This document shows, in pieces, positions 25,140 to 33,082 of a stretch of DNA of 64,000 bases; within the stretch, counting starts at the first letter, position 1; every line of letters starts with the position of its first letter. Where the stretch lies: the NCBI GenBank assembly GCA_022702545.1, contig JAHRBC010000006.1:2418001-2482000 (forward strand), read 5' to 3'. Both the position numbers and the translations under genes were made by a program. The stretch is from Phycomyces nitens. Its lineage: Eukaryota; Mucoromycota; Mucoromycetes; Mucorales; Phycomycetaceae. A model generated the notes under the pieces. That model was not told the DNA's origin. It worked only from the letters and a program-made list of their open reading frames with translations, and searched no databases.

Positions 25140-25379
25140 TTTTCTTGTTACTTAGTATAGTAAAGAAGGAGTACAAAGTATCCAGTACTAATAGTTAAAA
25201 AATATTTTTTTACTTGAGAATATTAAATCAGATGATTGAATATCATTCAGCCAATAAAAACATTCAAATCAATCTCTATTGTTAATGCAAGATTTTGCCT
25301 GAGTTATAAATATTTTTACTCATGTTATTGATAATTCCAGATAACTATTAAATTATGATTTAAATTGATTTTTGCAGTG

Positions 25380-26074
25380 TGCAGTGCTTGTAAAAATAAT
25401 GAAAACTACTTTTACAGTGCTTAAAGAATGATAAAACTTGGTTTTGTAGTTTAGAAAGGATAAAAACTGCCAGGATAGACAGGCCCCATTTGTTTATTAT
25501 TTTACAGGATTAATAGATTTGAAAATTTTTCAATTTTTGTTTATTTGATAAAATATTTCTTTAGCTAGCTTTTCTAAAATATGATTCTCTCCTTTGATAA
25601 AACTAATGGTTATATTAATACTGTTTGATAGAAACTTATGATTAATCTGAAGCAAGACCAGTCTGCCTAATAAATGCATTTGAGATATAAATATAGAGGC
25701 AAAAGATAAATTATAATGAGTACTTGTTTAAATGTGATGATATGAATCACAATACTTATATTATATACAGTAGCACTGGATCATTTTGTAGTATTAAACA
25801 GCTCTGCACCAAAAACCCGATCTTGTATAATGAGTCCATTAAACAGGACATGATATGCCTAGTAATATATATATTAAAATAAATAAATGATTTATTGTTG
25901 ATATTGTATAGATAGTTATCTTTTCATGCCAAAGTTAAACTAGTGATTAATCTGTTTGTAAACATATTGAATATTTGCTACTAAATAATATATATAAGCA
26001 ATTAGACAAGGTGTATATAAAATATTTAAAGACAAAGCTTACCATGATATTGCCATAAAGTACAAATTTCAGTC
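25380..26074. other. Interval between elements C and D2
   Basis: AT-rich with no gene recognised. CAGTG-like repeats near 25,380-25,422 (GTGCAGTGCTTGTAAAA, then TTTTACAGTGCTT) may be remnants of further termini. Confidence 0.45.
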
Positions 26075-27016
26075 GGGCACTACGGGAAAAAGGAGCGGTT
26101 TTTTGAATTCGGAGCTTTATTTTAGGTCTATAATAGCAAAAATTTGATGATTCTTTGGAATTGAAACAAAAAACAAGATAAATCCCAAAATATAAACTCA
26201 GAGGAGAGAAAAACAAGATTTAAACTACAGATCTTACACTTTTGGAAAATATAGATTGCAATGAAGAATTATTTAACACTACGGGAAAAAAAGGTGTTTT
26301 TTCGAAATCGGAGATTTATTTTGGGTCTATAATAGCCAAAACTTGATAATTTTTTGGAATTGAAACAAAAACCAAGTTAAATCCCAAAATATAAACTCAG
26401 GAGAGAGAAAAACAATATTTTAACTACAGATCTTACATTTTTGGAAAGTATAGATTGTAATTGAGAATTATTCAAGGTCAGATGGGTAAAAGACAAGAAT
26501 ACATAAAATATCACTTGATAAAACTCTACACAAGCAATTTCCAAGCTGGTTAAAAAGCTAGTAATGAAGATGATTGGGCACATTCAAATAAGTGGAAGTA
26601 CTAATATACTTTGTACACAGAGTACAAAAATAATCACAAGTCCACGAAAATTTTTCTTTCCTTCTTCACAACAAACCCACATCTCTAACTATTAATATTT
26701 TATTGTGAACATCACAGATAATTCAGTCATCTAGTTACTCCAAAGCATTCAAGAGACTCCATGTACTTTACAAAAGGGCCAAGATGAACTCCAGAAAGCA
26801 CTTCAAATAAAACAACAAGTCATGCAACAAGAGATTGCAAGCATTCATAATTATTTCAACAAAATCAGATGCCCAAAGCAAGATGTTGTCATCCTTTCTA
26901 ATGTAAGTTGCTAACAAAATAACAATACATTTGACTAACTTGAATAATAGGCTCTTGGACCTTCTCCTAACTGGAAATTAATATCCAAGGTCGATAAGCA
27001 CACAGTTTGCACCAGG

Positions 27017-27284
27017 TGTTGTATTTGCACATCTATATGTACGACAAAGACATATATAATCAATCCCAGTATTCAATATAACTGGTGAATCTAACACGGA
27101 CTATGAATTACAATATCAGTATAAAAGGAACAGGAACACAGACTAGCAACATCATCTTAATTGATACCAACTTTTCTACCTCATTAAAAACCACACTATA
27201 CAAAGTCTCACTTTACTCACGATGTCTCTCTATTTGATTACCTTTATTATCACATTTTACTATATTCCTACCCTAAATACATCA
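27017..27284 (+). repeat. 5' LTR of the Ty3 element
   Basis: Begins TGTTGTATTTGC and ends AATACATCA. A TATA-like box (AGTATAAAAGG) at about 27,118-27,127 is the likely promoter. The sequence just after the LTR (TTTTTTAAAGTGAATTC) does not resemble a usual tRNA 3'-end primer site. Confidence 0.9.
27117..27127 (+). promoter_or_regulatory. TATA-like box in the 5' LTR
   Basis: AGTATAAAAGG about 160 bp before the LTR end. The same motif is present in the 3' LTR. Expected to position the start of the genomic RNA. Confidence 0.55.
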
Positions 27285-27320
27285 TTTTTTAAAGTGAATT
27301 CTTGTTAAAAAAAAATCATT

Positions 27321-27357
<37 letters not shown>

Positions 27358-27362
27358 CCAAC

Positions 27363-30300
27363 ATGACCGATAACAACTCCTTTGAATCTTTCATCCAAGA
27401 CACTAACAATATGACCATCCTGTCCGAGGACATGACCATGGATGATTCCAGCCATATGGTGCAAGAAGAACCGGAAGCCGCCAAGGAACTGGCTGCAAGA
27501 CAACTGGACCAGCTTGTCAAGCACATGGAGGCCAAACTCTGCAAGCTGGTGGGCCAATTCCACGAACTGGTCATGAACGGCAGCGACGCAAGTGTCCTAA
27601 GTCAAGCACAAACGGAGATAGACCAGACCTCGGCCCTGCTCGAAAGGTTGTCTCACTACCGAGGCAGGGATACCTTCAAGACCCCAAAGAACCAGACCGA
27701 AGGTTCAACCATCTCACTTAGGGACATACCAAAGTTCCAGCTGGCAGGGCAGACAGTACGTTACCCCAACGAGCCCGTGTACAAAGCAGTGTCCCACTTC
27801 CTGTCAGCCGTACAGAAAGTACTGAACGCCGGGAAGGTAAACATTGATAAAGCATGGAAGAAATGGCTACCTTTAGCTTTTGACCATCACTATGACGCCT
27901 GGTATGAAGAGAGCCTTGCGGATCGTGACCTCACCTGGGTACAGGTAAAGCAAGTGATCCGAAAGAAGTTTGATTCGTTCGATAGACAATTGGAAATGGG
28001 CTCGCTGGTATTTACCATGCAAATGTCCCAACATGAGTCTGTCCTTGACTATGGAATCCACTTCCAAAAGGCTTGCCGAGAAGGTGGCGTACAGGAAAAT
28101 GCGAATCTCGCCATGAGATTTATGAGAAGCCTTACCCCCGACTTGCAAGCCAAGGTCAAGTTGGCATGGTTTGCCAGGCATACAGAGATGCCACAAACCA
28201 TCGAGCAGGTAGCGCTACTCGCTAATGGAGTATCTGTAGCCTACAAACGCTCAAATAATGAAAATAATACACCTCGTAAAATCCATAGCTCACAAAAAAG
28301 TGTTGGGCATACTAACAATAACGTTAAAAAATCTAAATTCTTCTGTGCTCACCACAAACTTAATGACTCGCACGACACAAATGAATGCAAAGTCATAAAT
28401 AAGACCAAGAGCACCAAGACTAACGCCAAGATTTGCCGCCACTGCGGAAAAGATTGGAGTTACAATCACAAGTGCAAAGAGTATTTCTCGTCAGACGAAT
28501 ACTGCAAGAAGCAGGCCCAAGAATTTGCCATCAAGTCGCTAAAGGCCACAAGCTTGGACCCAATGGAGCACATTGCCAATACCTTGGAAAATGTGTCCTT
28601 TGGTAAGAGCATAAACAAACAAAAAATAGAAAAAAACCCATTCTCATTGCAAACACCCATTCTTTTACAGAATGAGTATAAGGTGCTCGGCCTCATTGAC
28701 ACTGGAGCGCAAAAGTCTTGCCTCAACATAAAATTCTACAATGACACAATAAAGAAACCAATCGTCAAAGTAGAAGGATACTTAGTGTTTGCAGGAAAAA
28801 ATCATACTTCTAAACGCATTGGGCAAACAGTCCCACTTAACGTAACATATGCCAATGGACATAACTTCCTTCATTTGTTCGAACTCATGGAAATGAATGA
28901 AAGTGAAGATCTAATTCTGGGACATGACATAATACCCAAACTTGGTATAGCGTTAACAGGCGTAGCAATTGACTGGAATGTACACAATGCCAACTGCACA
29001 GGTCAAGAAGTAGATGATGAGATGGAACCAAATAATTCGCCCTATGGAACACAAGAACAACAAGACAGTTTTATGGCAGCAATAGCTCCTCACATAAGAG
29101 AAAATGAGGCTATACCAAAAACGTCTTTCTGTACAGTACCCGAATCCATAGTAGAGCTCAAAACCACTGAAGGTTCTAAAACCTATCAAAGACAATATCC
29201 ACTGCCGTATGCATTAAGGCCGGTTATTGATGAAGCAGTGAACAGTTGGTTGAAGGAAGGCACAATAGTAAAGGCTCCAGTGAATACTGCTTGGAATAGC
29301 CCACTGACTTTGGCCGATAAGAAAGACGTACACGGAAACAAAACAGGAAAACGACCCTGTTTAGATCCACATCACATCAACAAACTCCTACCCGACGATA
29401 AGTTTCCGCTACCTCTCATTAGAGACATCTTTGATACCATCACTGGTGCAAAAATATTCACCACATTAGACCTGAAGAGTGCATTCCATCGTTTCAAGAT
29501 TGCTGAAGAAGACCAGCACAAAACGACATTCACTCACAATAATCTCCAATATATGTTTCAAGGATGCCCTTTCGGACTAAAACCACTATCATCTAAATTC
29601 CAATGCGTAATGTCATTAATCTTCAAAGACATGCCATTCATACAAACATTTGTTGATGATATAGTCATATTCTCTAAAAACCTAGAAGAACACACCACTC
29701 ATGTGTGCCAGACTATTCAAACTCTAACAAATGTTAATCTCATATTGAACCCGCAAAAGTGCCATTTTGCACAGAAATCAGTATATCTGTTAGGGTTCTC
29801 AGTCGACAAAAATGGTAGTAAAATAGACAAACGCAAGATTACCAACGTCATGACATGGCCTACTCCAAAAACTGGTAGAGACATACAAAGCTTCCTAGGA
29901 GTTATCAACTACTTCAGGGATTACATACCAATTGTGGCACATATCACTGCTCCCTTGGATGCCCTCAGATCTGCGAACAATATAGAGAAAATATGGAATG
30001 ACCAACATCAACGTTGCTTTGAACAACTTAAAAATATCCTGCAAAGCAATCCAGCTTTGCAACATCCGGATTTAACTCAACTATTCCTTGTTGCCACAGA
30101 TGCATCTAATCTAGGAATAGGCACCGTGCTGTATCAGATAATCGATGAGTGCAAGAACTACATTGGCTTTATGGCCAGAGCTCTCTCTAAATCCGAAAGA
30201 AACTATTCCACAACCAAAAGAGAGTTACTTGCAGTGGTCTTTGCACTCAAGAAGTTTCATAAGTTTTTATGGGGAAACCATTTTACCCTCTACACTGATC

Positions 30301-32093
30301 ACAAAGCATTGACTTATCTACACACGCAAAAAATAGCGAACCCAATGATGATCCAATGGTTAGATACCATCCTCGACTATAGTTTTGATGTCCTACATAT
30401 ACCAGGTGTTTTAAACAAACTACCTGACTCTTTGTCGCGACTTTTCTCAGTGGAAAACACGCTGGGGGGAGGTAATGTGGCCAATAAGACATCAAAAGAA
30501 ACCAAAGAGCGTTTACAAGATCCAAAGTTCAATCATGTCGCATTTCAAGCCAAGAGTCCAAATGAGAAACTATTCAAAGTAGCAGTGCAAAAAATGACAC
30601 TAGACTATATGACTCCACCCGAAGAGGAACGCAAAAAGATCATTCAAGATGCACGTCTCTTCGGACACTTTGGAGCCGAACATATAGTTGAACTCACCCA
30701 TAAGAACGGGATGTATTGGACAAACATCACCCAAGATGCACTAGAATGCATAAAAGAATGTGCAGCATGTCAAAAATACAATATAACAAGAAAAGGATAC
30801 AATCCACTTAGACCAATACATGCGTACATACCAGGAGATCACTGGGCAATAGACTTAGCAGGACCGTTGACACCTACAGACAATGGAAACGTGTATCTCT
30901 TTGTCATGGTAGATGTATGCAAAAGATTCTGCATACTGAGAGCCATACCAAACAAGCAGTCAGATACCATAGCAAAAACCCTTGTACAAATATTTGGGGA
31001 TTTTGGTTATCCAAGAATAATACAATCGGATAATGGTACAGAATTCAAAAATGAATTAATGACAAAGATCATGGAAAACTCGGGAATAGATCACCGATTA
31101 GTAACACCATATCACCCTAGAGCCAATGGCGTAGCGGAAAGATGGGTGCAAACTTCAATCCAAGTCATAAGGAAAGTAGTTGAAGGAACTGGTAAGGATT
31201 GGGATCATTACCTACCAGCATCTCAACTCGCAATAAATAACAAAATATCAAAAAGACTGAACACGGCACCGTTCTCACTTATGTTCGCAAGAAATATCAA
31301 TGCGTTCAAAGATTATAATGAACCAGGATCAATTCCAACAATCCCAATGACAAATGAAGAATTATTAAAAAGAATCGAACATATGGCAGAGATCGTCTTC
31401 CCAGCCATAAAAGAAAGAACAGAACTCATCACAAAAACTCAAAAAGACAAATTCGACAAAAGTCACACAATAGCAAAGATAAATAATGGCAGTTATGCGA
31501 TGATAAGACTACCAACCAGAAGTAGCAAACTAGCTCCAGCATACCAAGGGCCATATACGGTTATACGTCAAACCCAAGGAGGATCCTATGTTCTCCAAGA
31601 CAAAACCGGGGCATTGATGCCAAGGGACTACCCACCATCTGACCTAAAATTGATTTCAGTTGACGAAACAACACTAGAAGATGAACTTGTTGAAGTGCAA
31701 GCCATCATTAATCACAGAGGCAATGCGGGTAAAAGAGAATACCTCGTACGATGGAAAGGACAAGGTCCAGAAGAAGATGAATGGCTCACACCAAACAAAT
31801 TCACAGATCTCAAAACAATCCAAGACTATTGGAATTGCAGGGAAAAACAAGAAATTTCAACCAAGAGCAAAAGCCTATCAACCACTAGTAAAAGAGGGCG
31901 CCCTGCAAAGCAAATCACAAATAATATAGAACAAGTAACAACTAAACACAGAGGTCGTCCTCCAAAGACACCCAGAAGAGTAGGACGACCAGCAAAAACT
32001 AAACAACCTGATACTCCACCAGCACACGGAAAACGTAAAGATCATACAAGATCAGCAAATACGATGCCACGTAACAAACGTACGCGCATCTAA
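27363..32093 (+). CDS. Gag-Pol polyprotein with chromodomain and AT-hooks
   Basis: One 1576-residue frame without stops, starting just after an (ATC)n tract. In order: Gag (about 1-330); zinc knuckle variant C358-x2-C361-x7-H369-x-C371; aspartic protease with DTGA at 446-449; reverse transcriptase with FVDD at 763-766; RNase H (VATDASNLGIG, YTDHKAL); integrase with an HHCC zinc finger and catalytic D1164, D1223 and E1259 (spacing 58 then 35 residues); then a chromodomain near 1443-1495 (REYLVRWKGQGPEEDEWL). The tail has three RGRP/GRP AT-hook-like motifs (KRGRPAKQ, HRGRPPKTP, VGRPAKT). A chromodomain marks the chromovirus branch of Ty3 elements and usually targets chromatin. No stop or frameshift separates gag from pol. 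Confidence 0.93.
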   Translation: MTDNNSFESFIQDTNNMTILSEDMTMDDSSHMVQEEPEAAKELAARQLDQLVKHMEAKLCKLVGQFHELVMNGSDASVLSQAQTEIDQTSALLERLSHYRGRDTFKTPKNQTEGSTISLRDIPKFQLAGQTVRYPNEPVYKAVSHFLSAVQKVLNAGKVNIDKAWKKWLPLAFDHHYDAWYEESLADRDLTWVQVKQVIRKKFDSFDRQLEMGSLVFTMQMSQHESVLDYGIHFQKACREGGVQENANLAMRFMRSLTPDLQAKVKLAWFARHTEMPQTIEQVALLANGVSVAYKRSNNENNTPRKIHSSQKSVGHTNNNVKKSKFFCAHHKLNDSHDTNECKVINKTKSTKTNAKICRHCGKDWSYNHKCKEYFSSDEYCKKQAQEFAIKSLKATSLDPMEHIANTLENVSFGKSINKQKIEKNPFSLQTPILLQNEYKVLGLIDTGAQKSCLNIKFYNDTIKKPIVKVEGYLVFAGKNHTSKRIGQTVPLNVTYANGHNFLHLFELMEMNESEDLILGHDIIPKLGIALTGVAIDWNVHNANCTGQEVDDEMEPNNSPYGTQEQQDSFMAAIAPHIRENEAIPKTSFCTVPESIVELKTTEGSKTYQRQYPLPYALRPVIDEAVNSWLKEGTIVKAPVNTAWNSPLTLADKKDVHGNKTGKRPCLDPHHINKLLPDDKFPLPLIRDIFDTITGAKIFTTLDLKSAFHRFKIAEEDQHKTTFTHNNLQYMFQGCPFGLKPLSSKFQCVMSLIFKDMPFIQTFVDDIVIFSKNLEEHTTHVCQTIQTLTNVNLILNPQKCHFAQKSVYLLGFSVDKNGSKIDKRKITNVMTWPTPKTGRDIQSFLGVINYFRDYIPIVAHITAPLDALRSANNIEKIWNDQHQRCFEQLKNILQSNPALQHPDLTQLFLVATDASNLGIGTVLYQIIDECKNYIGFMARALSKSERNYSTTKRELLAVVFALKKFHKFLWGNHFTLYTDHKALTYLHTQKIANPMMIQWLDTILDYSFDVLHIPGVLNKLPDSLSRLFSVENTLGGGNVANKTSKETKERLQDPKFNHVAFQAKSPNEKLFKVAVQKMTLDYMTPPEEERKKIIQDARLFGHFGAEHIVELTHKNGMYWTNITQDALECIKECAACQKYNITRKGYNPLRPIHAYIPGDHWAIDLAGPLTPTDNGNVYLFVMVDVCKRFCILRAIPNKQSDTIAKTLVQIFGDFGYPRIIQSDNGTEFKNELMTKIMENSGIDHRLVTPYHPRANGVAERWVQTSIQVIRKVVEGTGKDWDHYLPASQLAINNKISKRLNTAPFSLMFARNINAFKDYNEPGSIPTIPMTNEELLKRIEHMAEIVFPAIKERTELITKTQKDKFDKSHTIAKINNGSYAMIRLPTRSSKLAPAYQGPYTVIRQTQGGSYVLQDKTGALMPRDYPPSDLKLISVDETTLEDELVEVQAIINHRGNAGKREYLVRWKGQGPEEDEWLTPNKFTDLKTIQDYWNCREKQEISTKSKSLSTTSKRGRPAKQITNNIEQVTTKHRGRPPKTPRRVGRPAKTKQPDTPPAHGKRKDHTRSANTMPRNKRTRI

Positions 32094-32118
32094 AAAAACG
32101 TTTGACTAAAGTCAATCT

Positions 32119-32127
32119 GGAGGGGGG
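32119..32127 (+). other. Polypurine tract
   Basis: GGAGGGGGG followed by TAA immediately before the 3' LTR. A similar GGAAGGGGG-TAA tract precedes the LTR at 40,518. Confidence 0.7.
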
Positions 32128-32130
32128 TAA

Positions 32131-32398
32131 TGTTGTATTTGCACATCTATATGTACGACAAAGACATATATAATCAATCCCAGTATTCAATATAACTGGT
32201 GAATCTAACACGGACTATGAATTACAATATCAGTATAAAAGGAACAGGAACACAGACTAGCAACATCATCTTAATTGATACCAACTTTTCTACCTCATTA
32301 AAAACCACACTATACAAAGTCTCACTTTACTCACGATGTCTCTCTATTTGACTACCTTTATTATCACATTTTACTATATTCCTACCCTAAATACATCA
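32131..32398 (+). repeat. 3' LTR of the Ty3 element
   Basis: 268 bp, identical to the 5' LTR except C at 32,352. It is preceded by the polypurine tract at 32,119-32,127 that primes plus-strand synthesis. Confidence 0.9.
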
Positions 32399-33082
32399 CC
32401 AGGCATCTAATCCTTCCCAAAGAACAGGGTATTCATTCTACCAGATCCCATGAGAACTGGACATCTGTTGCAAAGGTTGCTCTTCTTTGGAAAACATGTT
32501 ACAGAAGACCAAGGCCAGCATCAAAAGGTATTACCTGGTAAGAACAAACTGATTACATAGTATTAAATAGATGTATTAAAGCTATTATAACCAATAAATA
32601 TTATTCTCTTACAACCAATAATATTATTTAAAAAATAAAATTGCTATAAAATATATTATTATTATCCAATAAAAATTGCATTAATCTAAAATATACAAGA
32701 ATAAGAACCAATCGAATGAACTATACTATAATAATAGCCAAATATTATAATACTTTTATCTAGTTAGCTAAACATTGTCCAATTAAAGTCTATAATGACT
32801 AGAGTTTTTATATATAAGCACCAATAGAAATCTCAAAAACAGGACAATCATTGGTATGTTAAAAAGACAATTGTACATCCATAATAAAGCGGAGATACAT
32901 AATGATCCAAAAAAGTAAAGGGAAATGCAAAAGGTGTAAACACAAACACGCCCCTAGAAACACCCTTTGATTTCCCGTAGTGTAAAGACAGTTGTATGAA
33001 ACTCAAGAATATATGTATTATTACTTGGTTGATTAAAATATATTGAAAAAATTGAAAGAAAATATTACAAATAAAAAATAAA

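Larger units (their letters stand above)
19118..25379. mobile_element. CACTA-like DNA transposon C, best-preserved copy of the A-B-C family
   Basis: The left end CACTGCAAAAAATAATC is at 19,118 and the right end GATTTTTGCAGTG ends at 25,379, for 6262 bp. The accessory gene (20,729-21,855, rightward) and transposase (25,139-22,059, leftward) converge, separated by about 200 bp. Flanks are GCG on the left and TGC on the right, so no target duplication is evident; a flank may have changed or the chosen ends may not be a pair. A second GCAGTG lies 7 bp further right. Both genes appear intact, so this copy could be autonomous. Confidence 0.7.
27017..32398 (+). mobile_element. Ty3 chromovirus-type LTR retrotransposon, nearly intact and recent
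   Basis: Two 268-bp direct LTRs (27,017-27,284 and 32,131-32,398) differ at one position (T at 27,238, C at 32,352). CCAGG lies at 27,012-27,016 and 32,399-32,403, a 5-bp target duplication. A purine tract (GGAGGGGGG) precedes the 3' LTR. A single 1576-codon gag-pol frame fills the interior. It is inserted in exon 2 of the D1 accessory relic. All parts needed for retrotransposition appear present, so this copy may be active. Confidence 0.93.
26702..32545 (+). pseudogene. Relic accessory gene of D1, split by the Ty3 insertion
   Basis: Sequence at 26,702-26,902 matches exon 1 of the D2 accessory gene, but the ATG is altered and an in-frame TAG follows early (VI then stop). Sequence at about 26,950-27,016 and 32,399-32,545 matches the second half of exon 2 (LGPSPNWKLISKVDKHTVC). 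The first half of exon 2 is missing. The Ty3 element interrupts exon 2 at CCAGG. Confidence 0.7.
26277..32982. mobile_element. CACTA transposon D1, transposase-less deletion derivative nested in D2
   Basis: The left end CACTACGGGAAAAAAAGG is at 26,277 and the right end TTTCCCGTAGTG ends at 32,982, flanked by TAA at 26,274-26,276 and 32,983-32,985. It sits 199 bp inside the left end of D2. Its left arm (26,277-26,470) is about the same sequence as the D2 left arm, and its right part matches D2 from about 36,180 onward. The interval that holds the transposase in D2 is absent. Without the Ty3 insertion it is about 1.3 kb. Such internally deleted copies are normally mobilised in trans by a full element. 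Confidence 0.85.

Noticed and set aside
8542..25379. A single large CACTA element bounded by 8542 or 8567 on the left and 25,379 on the right
   Set aside because: Flanking triplets (CAT or AAC against TGC) do not match, and element B inside has its own perfect duplication.
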